Shown in pieces: positions 44,783-56,497 of a stretch of DNA of 64,000 nucleotides. The position numbers were made by a program, and so were the translations under genes. The notes beneath the pieces were generated by a model that was not told where the DNA came from, searched no databases, and saw only the letters and a program-made list of their open reading frames with translations. The stretch comes from Agapanthus africanus (Eukaryota; Streptophyta; Magnoliopsida; Asparagales; Amaryllidaceae), in the NCBI GenBank assembly GCA_030015575.1, contig CM057347.1, forward strand, positions 504,993,176-505,057,175, in the 5' to 3' direction. Within the stretch, counting starts at the first letter, position 1; each line of letters begins with the position of its first letter.

Positions 44783-45041
44783 TTTCATTGTACACTTTTC
44801 CTCTCTGTACTTTTCATTTCCTGTTATGCTACTGTTTAGGCATCTTTGTATTTCAGTTGTATTTCCTTTCATATATTGTACAAAGAATGTTAATAAGTAA
44901 AAGTTGCTGTTCTTTTTATTTCTTGTCTCTTGTGTATTTATTTATATTGCTTAGATACGCTTAACGTATGTACTTCTGAGTATATACGTAGCGGTCCTCG
45001 TCGCGTCCTCTTCGCCGTACACTGGGAAACAGGGCGTGACA

Positions 45042-46814
45042 GGTCTCCTTCAGATGTTGTCTTCCGTCGATCTCCCGGTGGATCTTGGAGGTGATGTCCT
45101 GTTGTGTGTGGGTCTCAATGGGTTTTGAGGAGATTGGTGATTTGGAGGAGTGTAGCGCCGAGTTCCTGCAAGGAAGTCCCGGGGTGGTTTGGTTCCACCG
45201 AGGACCCTCCGACGATCAAGTTAATATGAGATCCGAGCAGAGTAACGGCTAAGTGGGGTAAAAATGGCTTACTTGACCCCTCTGTGATGGAGGTTTATAT
45301 AGTGGCGGCAGCACGCAGTAGCAGGCGCGAGAATCTTGCCGGCAGTTACGCTCCCGACGTCACGCCCGCGTAAAGAGCGGATCGCCCATTAATGGGGATC
45401 GCGATGGCTCGGAACGTGGGATGTTGCTGGCGGAGAATCAGCGCCTGGCAAGATCTGCGGAGCGGCGGTTACGCTGGTGAGTGGTGGAGCTGGTCGGTCG
45501 GAGGACCGAGGAAGATGGCCTCGGCTGGAGAGCTCGGGGACGGACGAGAAGGTCGAGGAGTCTTGGTCCTGTGGCAGCTTGGGGCAAGTTGAGAGGCCGA
45601 GGAGGTCAAATTTCAGGGGGCTCTGAGGTGAGCCAGCTTGTGTTTGTAGGTCGGGTATGGGGGTGGCCTGATCAGCCCCCGTGGGCCTTTTCTTCTGAGT
45701 TCTGTGACACGTCATCTGCCACGTATTCTGATCTTGGCGATCGCCAATATTGAGCATCATCATATTCTAATAGTTAATACTTGGTATGTTTATCATGCTT
45801 GGCTTCTTGTTTTAGGTTCATTTTATTTCATTAGTAAGAAATTGGGCGATAAAAAATCACATGTCAAGATGATTTCTTGGAAATTAGTTATAATGTTGAG
45901 TTATAAGAGATGATCCATATGTGACTCATCTCCTTCCGTATTAACAGATGAGTTTAAAAAGCTTCCCGCTCCTCCTAAAAGACAAGAACTTTCTCTTATA
46001 CTGGTCATATGTTTTGAACTTGTGATTTTATTGTTACAAATCTCATGTCTAACTAACCATCTGGATACTAATTGGAGTCAATTATTATTGAGTTAGGTTG
46101 TTAACTCTATATAATGCTATCAGAATAATTCATTGATTTAATAAGTGAGCCTGCAAGATAATTGATTTAATATTTTAGTCTGAAATTAGATTCATTAGAC
46201 AACCCTCGATATTACATCAGTATTAATTTATTAATGTTAGTAGAATATTCTTTTCCTTAACACATACACCATCCCTTCACGAATCATCACGTGTTATTTT
46301 AATTAAATTATCATGGCAGAAAATTTTAAGAGTTAGGTTGCCATTAGTTAATGATAAGCAGACCCACAGTCAAAAAGTAGCTTGAACAAAGCAAATTCCT
46401 AAGATTAATGGTTCTCCCTTAAAAAGCAGTAGAAAGATCTTAATAATTATTTAACAAAGTTTACTTTAAAAAATAAAAGAAAAAGGAAATTTTTACAAAT
46501 TGCCTAAACCCTGTATTTTTTTCCTATTCGTCTCAAAAAAATATGAAAAATTAAACATCCTTTTCAAAATTCTTATGCTGCCTGCATGTTATAAAATCGG
46601 ATATCTTCTTTGCTGCCTGCATGTTAAGAATTTGTGACATCCATTTCACTATTCTTATGTTCAAGATAGAAAATATTTCGTTTATTGAAAGTTCGGCTTG
46701 TATATCTTTGAGTCGAGTGTCGAATATATTATAGGCCGTTTGCCGCATAAGCCATCAGCTGTTGGTGATGGCTTATACAACAATAGAAGTTATGTCGGCA
46801 GTATCTATGTACGT
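45042..46814. other. Unassigned intergenic or repeat-derived sequence
   Basis: 45042-45760 is GC-richer, with a CCGAGGACCCTCCGACGATC stretch and a TTTATATAG box, which resembles an LTR 3' part of some Gypsy groups; I could not find its ends. 45760-46814 is AT-rich with no frame worth calling. A hairpin, ATAAGCCATCA/TGATGGCTTAT, lies at 46747-46777, and TGCTGCCTGCATGTTA occurs twice (about 46576 and 46611). Confidence 0.4.
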
Positions 46815-47731
46815 TGTCACGTCCGCTTTCCAAAAGACGGAGGATAAGCGCGGATGAGGCCTGCAACGTATTCACAATAAGAAGCAATTTTTCTTGCCAT
46901 GAATACGCTAAGCGTAATACAAGCAGATAGATAACAAGCGCAAGAATTTAAAATAAAATCAAGTCCAATAACATTTATTACAAGTTCGAATAACTAACTA
47001 AGGCGAAAACATCAATTCCAAAAAGTAGGAATGAAATAAAGATAGTCTAAAGAAATATACTGCCAAGGAAATAAAAAAAAACTAAAAGTCGGCTTGTGCG
47101 GAGAAGTAACTGATATGCTGCTCGTTGGGCTCTACTTTTAGCTGAACCTCATCTTCTGTCCCAACGTCACCTGATAGATATTTCCCAAAATAAAGAAAAA
47201 CACAACAGAAAATGGAATGCCCGTCAACAAACCGGAGTTTGCTAAGTCCCCATTTTAAAAGAAAATTTAACATAATTTAAATATGATATAAGAACGGAAA
47301 AAAGAAACAATCAAATGTATAAATAGCAAGTAATATAACCTGTTTATTAAGATCATCATATATTATTAATCATATATTATTAATGCGTGCATTCCATTAT
47401 CGCGGAAATATTCCTCTATGGCACACCCAGAATAGGGGGCAAGAAATTGCAGAGGAGCAGGATCCGAAGCGGTGGCTGCTACAAGAATGGAATATTCCAA
47501 AGTATTCGCTTCTGGAAGAATTTAACTAATTGTGCCACAATCGATCGTTTCTGTCCAATCGCTACGATAATATCATAATATTTGTTATTTAGGTCGATCT
47601 ATCGTATTTTATGTTATGAGTTTGATTTATGAGGATATCCAGAAAGTGAAGCGTTCACAAATATTCCATAAAGCACGAGTAACTATACATGTAGAGTAGT
47701 AAAGTTGCATGTCATAATCTATCTAACATTC
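46815..47731 (-). repeat. Degenerate LTR end, E/A/H-related, minus strand
   Basis: On the plus strand it begins TGTCACGTCC like the LTR ends of E, carries a GAATACGCTAAGCGTAAT palindrome like their U5, and an ATTTATTA poly(A)-like stretch. The minus strand has TCAGGTGACG followed by an open acidic tail (TEDEVQLKVEPNEQ) to TAG at 47082. The other boundary is unclear. Confidence 0.5.
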
Positions 47732-49574
47732 TGTCACGATCCGGAAAAGGCACGTGACTGACACTTGAATCATGTGAAGTCTATAGGACCCCACCTAATT
47801 CAAGTAAGTCAAAATCCCAGAAATCTAAATCTTTTTAGGGAAAATAGTGGATGTGCAGTTTTGAAATAAAGTTGCTGAAATCAAGTTCTTTCTACAAAAC
47901 AGAGATAATAGTATACGAAAACATAAAGTTAATATTTAATTTGAAAACATTTTCATCATTGAAAATTTAGGCAGCATCACTCTTGTAACCCGAAAACGGT
48001 ACAACAACATAATATACGGCATCCTCAAGCGGGAGCTAGCTCTTCGCCTACGGTTTGGCGTCCTCTGCCCTTAGGTCCTCGTTTCTTTTTGTGGATTTCT
48101 TGTTATATTCCCTCTTTGGATTGACAGCCCGATTCGGGGTACAGACGGAAACAGTCCCGTTCTGGCGCTTCTCTGAAGATTTCCTGACCAATTAACATGG
48201 TCGCTCGTAACGTATCGCGTCAATGATGGCAACCTCTGCCCACTAAGGGTGTGCGATAAATCTGATCTTGGGTCCAGGTCTTCTCGTGTAGTATTACAGA
48301 AAGATCCTATCAGGGTCTCTTTCCCAATCTCGTCTCTGCTGGACTGCCCGGAAGTTGGCACTCTTTACTAAATCCATTTCTTGTTCTAGAACAGCTACAA
48401 TCTTTTCATGACTTTTCTCTGGAATTATGGCTGCATTCAACGCCTCTGCATAGGCATCCAGTTTCTGATGTCAACAGAGTGGAACGTCATCTAGTCAAGA
48501 TCTCGTACGAACCTCTTACTCCGCTTTTTTTCAATGTGGACCAATTCGGAATTATCTCTTTGTAGCTGTGCGAACTGCGCTCCAAACGGCTGCACTCATA
48601 TCTAGAGTCTCCTTTATGAAGCTACGAACTCGGCATCTCAAATATCCTGTAGTAGGTCTCTGGCCAATTACATTCTTGGGAACTCGTTCAAATCATCGGA
48701 GTGATGCACTTACGCTCGTCCTTTCTCGATCGACTCACAACGTGCTTGTGTGAGGTTCTCTTCTAGCTGAAGTTAGTCAATCTGTCGACCTCGCATCGGG
48801 GTATCCAAATGAACCACATGTTATAGTCATTCATTCATGGGTGACTAGCGATCTTCTATCATATCCCTAAGTATAAACTCGTGCTGCAATAGCTTCAAAC
48901 ATCGGGGACGATATCTTGTCAGTCGCAGCAACAGCCGGCTCATCCGTCCGCACGATAGACAATACCTCAATCATCAAGAATAAACGGTACATTAACAGTC
49001 ATCACATTCTGGCAGGTCTCTAGCGGTGGCCTAATCATCTGGTGTGGATCTGCTCTTGCGTTAACAAGAAATCTTTGCAAAACAACGCATCGAAATGCTC
49101 ACGTCAACGGAAAACATAATAAAACGATATATCAATGCAATCGTGTATCACCGGAATTATGCCCTGGTCAGTCCTTGTTCATGAAGAGCTCGTGCTGACC
49201 GCACCTCTAGCCGCAGCTCTCTCTGCTCGTGTAACCGTGGTAACAGAAACCACAATTCGACATCGATGAGGATATATCAAAGGAACGAATAGAATTACAG
49301 TGCCTAAAAAAATATACATCTTAAGGCTTTTTAAGCGGAGTAGCGTATCGTAAGTATGCCGCGGAACATACACACGGTACGTTACTCTACTTAAATCACC
49401 TATTCCATCAACCAAGGTCAATTTACGCAACGAAAGTTCGGGTCTAATACCCCCTTGGCCAAGTCTAAGTTCCGTAAGGTCAAGCCTAGGTTCCGAATAT
49501 ACATACGCCCTAAACTCTGCATAGTTAAACCTAGACTTGAACCAAGATTAAATCTAACGCTTTGATACCAAGTT
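47732..49574 (-). pseudogene. Degenerate LTR retrotransposon remnant, minus strand
   Basis: TGTCACGATCCGG at 47732 and TGTCACGACCC at 49575 look like two LTR termini. Just inside the right one, the minus strand reads CTTGGTATCAAAGC (49559-49572), a variant tRNA-Met primer site. The intervening 1.8 kb has many stops on the minus strand and no motif I can name. Confidence 0.5.
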
Positions 49575-49648
49575 TGTCACGACCCAGAAAAGGCACGTGA
49601 CTTCACATGATTCAAGTGCCAGTCACGTGCCTTTTCCGGGTTGTGACA
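49575..49648. repeat. 74-bp foldback made of two LTR termini
   Basis: Arms 49575-49601 and 49622-49648 (27 bp each, TGTCACGACCC...CACGTGAC against its complement, about three mismatches) surround a 20-bp loop. The arm is the same end sequence as at 47732. Confidence 0.8.
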
Positions 49649-49829
49649 CGTTCGTATTAGTCTAACAAAAGAGTTGAACTGGGTTTCAAGAGTATTCCGT
49701 TAGACCAACGGAACAACGACAACATGAATGATTGTTAGATTCCGTCAATGCCCGAAATCACGGTTACACGAAAGAGGACTTTTGATTAGAGTGTTTCGTT
49801 TTATACCGACGAAACACGGCCACACGAAA
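49649..49829. repeat. Short tandem repeats interrupted by H (continued at 59182-59294)
   Basis: Alternating units end in CACGGYTACACG: one begins GTTTCGTTTTAT and contains CGACGAAACACGG, the other begins TTCCGT and contains ATGCCCGAAATCACGG. Each type appears on both sides of element H, about 50-60 bp apart. Unit starts also form small inverted repeats (GTTTCGT/ACGAAAC). Confidence 0.7.
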
Positions 49830-49937
49830 GGAATTGTAACAACCCTAAACTTTCTTTATAATTTTTTCAAAAATACAGAAAGGGGTACTTGAGTCTGAGC
49901 ACAAGTTATAAGTTTGATTTGCTTTTGAACAGCAAGA

Positions 49938-50006
49938 AAACAATTGTAACTCATTGGTAAGACCTTGCACTGCTGAACCAAAGCACCAGAGTTCAAATCC
50001 CATCAG
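49938..50006 (+). promoter_or_regulatory. tRNA-like module, H 5' LTR
   Basis: A box TAACTCATTGG (49947-49957) and B box GAGTTCAAATCCC (49989-50001), with GACCTTGCACTGCTGAACC between. The box sequences are conserved while the flanks differ from E. Confidence 0.6.
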
Positions 50007-52329
50007 CCACACATTCTTTTTATTTAAAATTCTTTTAATGTTTTTAGAAGCCTAAGATTCTACACGTGCACAACACGCAAAACCAAGAGTCACATTTAAA
50101 ACAAACAGATACAAATTAGTATTCAGACCGTCTTGGATACGTGGTGAGAATCTGAGCCCCCATTTCCATGATCGGACCAGCGAGAATCCTCCTTGGACCG
50201 GTGCCGCCGGTTTTCCTTGAGCCAAACCCCATTTTATTTGAAAATCCTAGACCCTTGGACTCCCCTCTTTAACCCCTATCTGTTTGTTTTCCCTGAATTT
50301 TCCAGAGAATTAAAAACCCCTTTAAATTCAATTTTAATGCAAATTTAAATCCATTTTTCATCACCCCATAAACCCTAAATTGTTGTATAAATACCCACTC
50401 CATCTTACACCCCTCTCACTCAGAATTCTCTTACAAAAATTATACCAAATTCCTAAATCTTTTAGTGTACAAGTGAAGTTAGTGAAGGGCGAAGCTCCGA
50501 CGAACTTCCGAGGAGATTCCGGCGAAGAAACGACGCCCCGAACATTTCTTTAGGACCCCCCTCTCTCTTCTTAACCCCAAGCCAGTAAGTCCCTCTTCTC
50601 TCTCTCTTTTGCTATTCCCAAACTCTTCATTCTTAAAATGTGTCGGAAGCGGAGTTATCCGGCTTTCGATTCTTTTCTCTTTTAAAAAAATACAACTTTT
50701 TCTTAATAACAAACCTATAACTTTTGATATACTGTTTAGTAATCATTAACAAAGACAATAGAACAAGTTTGACATCAAAATGATAACCATAGCAAGTTTT
50801 ATTCCATTTTTACATTAAAATACATTTATATTTCATTTCGACATTATAACCTTATTTCCTTGCTATACCTTTAGATAGTTCACGAGATAATGACCTATCT
50901 CATCACAACACACATATCTATCATAGCACGATGAATCTTGAGATAGTAAAATACGGGAAATACGACTTTGAAATTAAATACATTTAACTTATAAAACCGT
51001 TTTTTTTAAAAAGTGTATTTAACTTTCCATGCAATTGAGCCTCTACAACTCATTTTGGGGACCCCGTTTGGGATGGTGCGGATTATCGCACATCCTCGGG
51101 CTTAGTAGAGCGAGATGCAGACCTCCGCAAGGAGCATTCGATCTCGATGGAATTTTATACATTTTTTCTTTAGAAAATGAGATTTCTACAAGAAAATAAA
51201 TAAATTATTTTAATTAAATATCTATAAATTTATTATCAAAATATCTATTTTGATTATATAAATATTCCAAGTTTTCTAAATCCAAGGAATCACCATTACA
51301 TGAAAATACCATCCAAATACAACACAAGTACAACATTTCAAGAAAATACCACATACTATGAAAACTAGGTTCTATTTACTAGAAATTGCACAATTGTAAA
51401 ATACGCATCTATGAAAACTCTAAAGACGATAATTAAATGCTTGACGTGTATTTTGAAATTATACCAAAACTATTTTTACGTAAAACCCCCTCAAGTTATA
51501 CTAAATTACAATAAGGACCCTGGTAAACATAGGTTTAAGCGGGACCAGGCTCTTGAGCCTCATGGAGCTGGAGATATGGGTGCTTGCCTATTAAAGGTAG
51601 GCGACTTAACAAACAGTGTTATCAACATGGTAATTGTCTTGGAAAAAGACACAAATCCTGTCGTCCATGTGCAACAGTTACCGATAACATCAAAACCCTA
51701 ACTCAGGACTTCAATTTCTTTTCTAATTGTCTGACTCAAACTGAGTCTCAACCTAATCAATCTGACCTGAATGTGATTCAAGTACAAACTACAATACAAC
51801 ATGATTCAATATGAATCCATCTATTCAATCTATATCAATCTGTATTGACCGAACCGAACCATGGATATACTCCATTTACATGTTCTTCCATTATATCCAT
51901 TCCATTACTGATATCATGGTTTCGGAAAGCCATCCATCTATACAATTTATAATACAAGACAAGACAATACAATCCATACAATCAATACAATCAATAGATA
52001 AACACTACGGGGTTATAAAGAGGTAGACTGGTACGGAACATGTTAAAGGTGGCACGAGGTGGTCACTTAAGACGTAATTACATCCATGCCGTTGTTCCGT
52101 AGTATTATCGACGGAGCCTTGTACTACGGGTTACTAAAGTCTCCGGTGTAAGTGGGACTCCTCTCGTATACACTGGCATTTTCTGTACCAAGCTACAAAC
52201 AACTGCGCTAACATTATAATGAAACATTATAAAACTATACTCTCTCTGTCTATTCTACTTCTCTCTCATCTTTGGGACTTACCGAGTGATTGTTCGCTGA
52301 CGACATTCCTATTTCTCTTCTTCTTTGGA

Positions 52330-52424
52330 ATGTTGTCTGATTGATCGGACGCACTAGAGCAAGAGACCATTCAGGAGCATTCGGAGCAGGCCCTTGTGAG
52401 TACACCGAAGACCCAGAGCTGTAG
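52330..52424 (+). pseudogene. LTR acidic micro-ORF, broken copy (H 5' LTR)
   Basis: ATGTTGTCTGATTGA stops after four codons. The following wording (ALEQETIQEHSEQAL-like, then a shift) mirrors the intact copy at 58829-58924. Confidence 0.5.
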
Positions 52425-52700
52425 CCACTTGTACCTATTCCATTTTCATTTCTGTTATGCCATTGTTTAGGCATCGCTTTTCATTCTATGTATTTACTTT
52501 TCCATTGTACTGTAAAAAGAATGTTTAATAAATAAAGTTGATGTTTATTTACATCTTGTCTCTTGTGTACATTTTAGTTTATATTGCTTAGATACGCTTA
52601 GTGTGTTTACTTCTGAGTAAATACGTAGCGGGCCAGTCGCGTTCCCTTCCCCGTACACCGGGAAGCGAGGCGTGATAGGTTTTGTTGGTGGCCTATGCAG

Positions 52701-52765
52701 GTCAGCTCTGTGTGGACATACATGTCAGCTCTGTATGGACATGCAGGTCATCTCTGCGTGGACAA
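52701..52765 (+). repeat. Three 23-bp tandem repeats after the H primer region
   Basis: Units GTCAGCTCTGTGTGGACATA..., GTCAGCTCTGTATGGACATG... and GTCATCTCTGCGTGGACAAG... . E and A have one unit here. Confidence 0.8.
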
Positions 52766-52883
52766 GCTAAGCAATATAACACAAGAACCAGCAACTGAAA
52801 ACATTCTTTACAATTCATATTTCTTGAATCTTCTAATTTCATATATTTTGAATCTGTCCTAACCCAAATTTTCTTTCAAGGTT

Positions 52884-54170
52884 ATGGATTTCCCAAACAA
52901 CACCAGCACAAATGTCAACAACACTCCACCGCCCCTACCAATTACACCTGCCGTCGTTGCTCCGATCAACGAGCAGACGGTCTTGCTTGAGGCGATCCGC
53001 AGCCTTCTGGAGGGACAGCAGCAGCAGACTGCTATCTTGATGAACCGTCCTGAGGCAGAAGCACCTGGGGTGAAACAATTCAGGGCCTTGCATCCTAAGC
53101 AGTTCTCAGGAAAAGAGAGCCCCTTAGAAGCTGAGGAATGGGCTCAAAGTATTGAAGATGACCTGGCAGCGGCACAAGTGCCAGAGATAGCTTGGGTTCG
53201 TGTTGCGAAGTTGCAGCTCACGGACAATGCACGGGTTTGTTGGAAGGCGGAAGAAAGCCGTCTCACCCAACCGATCGAATGGAGGACTTTCCGTGATATG
53301 TTCAACGCAAAGTACTTCCCCGAGACTGCCAGATTTGACATGGAACAACAGTTCATTCATCTACAACAGGGTTCGATGTGGACCAAGTCCGTGGATGAGT
53401 ATGACGCTGAGTTCACCATGCTCAGTCGATTCGCGGCACACTTGATACCGACGGATGAAATCAGAGCCCGACGATTTCAACAAGGGTTAGATTCGGAGAT
53501 CCAGGCTGCATTAGCCACAGGAGATTTCCCGACTCATGAATTGGCTCTGAAAGCTGCCCGACGTTATGAGGCAGTAGTAAAGAGGAAGGGCAGAGCTTAA
53601 TCTGCCGGAGTGAAGCGCCCTGCCACTCAGATGGAAAGAGGAGCCTCTTCAAGGTTAACTGTTGAACCCAGGAGACCGGATGAAACCCATAACCAGCCGA
53701 GTCCCGATTTTTGCTTCTATTGCAAAAGGTAAGGATACTTGTGGAAGGACTGTAGGCACGCAAAAGGCATGTGCCTAGTTTGTGGCGCATCCAATCACGG
53801 AATTAGAAACTGTCCTTATAGACGCAACCCAGCTCACACACCCACCAACTACCCGTAGCGGCCAGCTATCCAGGCTCCTGCACCTCGCCTTGCATTTCCA
53901 GCTCCACTACCTGCACAGCCTACCCGCCAATTCCATCAGGTATTGAGGAACATGCCTCGAGGACAGAGAAACAAGCCCCAAGAACAGAGGAATGTGCCTC
54001 CAGCTAGGAAGAATGTCCCCCGGCGTCAGGCTTTCACCTTAGCAGCCGAAGAAGCCGAGACTTTAGACCAAGGTAACACTGGTAATTCTCTTCAACCATT
54101 TCAAACCATTGTACCACTTTATTATTTTTTTCATACACTATCAGTACTTATATCACCAAACTTTGTTTGA
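52884..54170 (+). pseudogene. Element H gag, near full length, with stops; pol deleted
   Basis: Starts MDFPNNTSTNVNNTPPPLPI. 238 codons are open, covering the capsid-like core (WAQSIEDDLAAAQVPEIAWV to LSRFAAHLIPTDEIRARRFQ). TAA at 53598-53600 ends it; then the frame continues through CFYCKR, another TAA, GYLWKDC, CLVCGASNHGIRNC and a TAG near 53858. The Gln/Arg-rich tail runs to donor-like ACTG/GTAATTC at 54082 and stops at 54168. There is no intron at the position of E intron 1. A TTCTTTCAAG acceptor-like site precedes the ATG. Confidence 0.88.
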
Positions 54171-54195
54171 ATCTGTTACACTTTTCTTTTACAAA

Positions 54196-54224
54196 TTTCG
54201 AGAACGAAATTTTTATAAGAAGGG
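54196..54224 (+). other. Polypurine tract of element H, split by solo LTR I
   Basis: ATTTCGAGAACGAAATTTTT and ATAAGAAGGG precede I. The tail TAGAA (56321-56325) lies after I, just before the 3' LTR. Confidence 0.85.
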
Positions 54225-54734
54225 TGTAAGTCCACGTTACCCACCCCGGTGCTTACGGGGAGGCGAAATAGGTAAAAACGGATTTTTAACACAAGGTAAC
54301 ATGGACTACACTTAGAGGATCTTTGCTAAACAAAAACTAACAATGTAAATACAAGTTCTAACTACTATGTTAGATGGTTATACCTAGATCTTGAACTCCT
54401 TCTCTTCTTGTTGTGGTCCTCCTTCTTACTTGCTCCTTGGAGTGGCGTAGACGGCTCCTCCTCCTCGTCTTCTCTTTGCCGAAGATAGATCCACCCGAAG
54501 GCCTCTACCTTGAGCTCCTACCTCAACCAAGAGGTAACTAGAGTGCTTGGCTTGCTAAACTAAGAACCCTAAAATGAGTAGAGTGATGTCTTGAAGGTTT
54601 TATCTCACAAATCTCATGATTTTCAACACATGAAAGATGAGAGCTTTGAGAGAGAAAGAGGGAGAGCTTTGCATGAAAGAGAAAGAGCAAGTGAGAATGA
54701 AGTAGAAAATCTACGACCATGCTCTCCAAATGAG

Positions 54735-54735
<1 letters not shown>

Positions 54736-54766
<31 letters not shown>

Positions 54767-54774
54767 CAACAACT
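54736..54774. repeat. (AAT)n microsatellite
   Basis: About nine AAT units followed by AAC units inside element I. Confidence 0.95.
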
Positions 54775-54869
54775 AAGGAAAATGTGATGGTTAGTTTTGA
54801 ATGACCATTATCATTTCAACATTAAATGCATTTTGCAAGAAACAAGAAGCATCTTGCAAATGAATTGAT

Positions 54870-55024
54870 GATGGTCAAAAGGTCAACAAAAGTCAACCGG
54901 TCAACCAAAATCAAAAGGTCAACAAAAGTCAAATGGTCAACCTAACCATGGCACAATTATCCTTAATTAATATCATTAATCATATTTCTCATTCTCATTA
55001 AGGTTAAGAAAAAGTCAACAGTCA
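54870..55024 (-). promoter_or_regulatory. W-box-like array in element I
   Basis: Nine GTCAA motifs, mostly GGTCAAC or AGTCAAC, in about 155 bp. On the element's own strand they read TTGACC/TTGACT, the WRKY-factor W-box core. Confidence 0.55.
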
Positions 55025-56428
55025 ATAACTTTAATGAGATTCTTCTGCCTCTGTCAACTGTGCATACACACCCGCATCCGTGTTTCGAGGAACACGAATA
55101 CAATGAGACAAAACCAATCCCAAAACAAATACTAGGATCTGGCTTAAACCAAAGCCCGCTAGTAATAACTGCCCGGACACCAAACGTGTACAAGTGCGCG
55201 GATGTGAACGAACCCCGTCGCAAAACCATACGACCTCTACTCTGTTTTGCCCAAAGGCGAACAACCCTCTGTATGGGACTCTAAAGACTCAACACTACGC
55301 TGGCAGTGGATTTAACCACAGGCCGCAAGCGGTACTAGCTGTACGTAACGGTCCCCAGGTAGATGCCGATAAGAAGACTGATGAGGTGAACCCATCCGAA
55401 CTCCTACTGAGCCTGAATGTGACAATTTCCGTACAGTCCGGTCTGTTCGTCTATGAGTATCGCATGTCGGGCCTAGGGGGCGATAAACGTCAGACCCCTA
55501 ATAGCGGTATAAGTCGTGCCGGAGTGTAGCCCAGAACACCCTGAGAAACTACTGGAAACACTACCAGTAATTCTCGCTTGCCCTGGCCAGGGACTTTGTG
55601 TAATGGCTCTCCTAGACACGGCGCGATATCAACCCCTAATACCGGGAGAGACGAATCCTATCTAACCGCTACTGCCTCCAAGTGCTTCGGGACTGCACCC
55701 AACTACTACCTGTTTGCATGGCTCCTTTGAGCCATGGTAGAGTAGTAATCAAGGTACAGTGGGAACACACTCGAGGCGAAGTAGCAGTGTCAAGTCGATG
55801 GACTAAGCTGTACTCCTGTCACCTGGGAACTGTTATCTGACGATAGGTATAGTACCAACCAACAGTTCCCGACGAGTCATGTCCAGTGTACTCGTAACCT
55901 AACGAGCACCTGCATACTATCTCCAGTACAATGTACTGATGGCTGCGGGACAGACCATCTCCCCTCCTGGGATGAGAAGCGTATACACTAGTCTACTCTG
56001 GAGTATCGATGCCCTGTCTCGATAATCCTACGAATAGGGACCTGTACAAGGATGTGCTTGTAGATTACCCAGCCCCCACTAGTGTGACTGCCATCACAAC
56101 GCTGGTAATCAAGCAAAGATCTTAAGGGCTCCACTAATTTGTATAAGCTAAATGCTAAAAGAAACATATGTACATATTGAAGTAGAAACAAATCAAGTAG
56201 CATACTACCATTTTGAGCAAGATTGTCTATACAACTGTGAATATCCCAAGCTTCCATTAAGTAATATACAAACTAGTATGATACAGTAATGGTCTCTAGG
56301 GCATATACACTAACAAAGGGTAGAACGTAACAATCCTAAACTTTCTGTACAATTTTTTCAAAAATACAGAAAGGGGTACTTGAGCCTGAGCACAAGTTAT
56401 AAGTTTGATTTGCTTTTGAACAACAAGA

Positions 56429-56497
56429 AAACAATTGTAACTCATTGGTAAGACCTTGCACTGCTGAACCAAAGCACCAGAGTTCAAATCCCATCAG
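56429..56497 (+). promoter_or_regulatory. tRNA-like module, H 3' LTR
   Basis: A box 56438-56448 and B box 56480-56492, identical to the 5' LTR copy. Confidence 0.6.

Larger units (their letters stand above)
40276..45041 (+). mobile_element. Element A: gag-only Ty3/Gypsy derivative (E-related), 5' LTR split by B
   Basis: 40276-40928 is the end of a 5' LTR homologous to that of E. 40929-41883 is a very short internal region with a gag remnant. 41884-45041 is a complete 3' LTR (TGTAACAACCC to GGGCGTGACA). Everything from protease to chromodomain is missing: the frame runs from the Gag tail through an intron-donor relic to the polypurine tract in about 120 bp. The first part of the 5' LTR lies left of B and of the window. 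Confidence 0.88.
41884..45041 (+). repeat. 3' LTR of element A
   Basis: 3158 bp with the same parts as E: tRNA-like module (42101-42169), TATA-like CCTATAAATAC (42542-42552), leader, donor GTAAGT (42765-42770), donor-complement GGGACTTACCG (44645-44655), micro-ORF (44699-44782), U5 palindrome. Confidence 0.9.
49835..52677 (+). repeat. 5' LTR of element H
   Basis: Same order of parts as A and E: tRNA-like module 49938-50006, TATA-like TGTATAAATAC (50384-50394), GC-rich leader, donor GTAAGT (50585-50590), donor-complement TGGGACTTACCG (52273-52284), broken micro-ORF (52330-52424). Confidence 0.9.
54225..56315 (-). mobile_element. Element I: solo LTR of a Copia B relative, minus strand
   Basis: AAGGG at 54220-54224 and 56316-56320 flank 2091 bp, close to the 2095 bp LTR of B. 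On the minus strand it starts TGTTAGTGTATATGCC and ends GGACTTACA. 55030-56000 matches the reverse complement of B LTR positions 60-900 with many differences (for example GGCTTAAACCAAAGCCC against GGGCTTTGGTTTAAGC). Confidence 0.87.

Noticed and set aside
45389..45763. 124-codon minus-strand frame in GC-rich sequence
   Set aside because: Compositional, Pro/Ser/Thr-rich, with overlapping plus-strand frames. No motif or start context.
48071..48361. 96-codon minus-strand frame as a gag or integrase piece
   Set aside because: No zinc knuckle, core or catalytic motif could be read, and neighbouring frames are full of stops.
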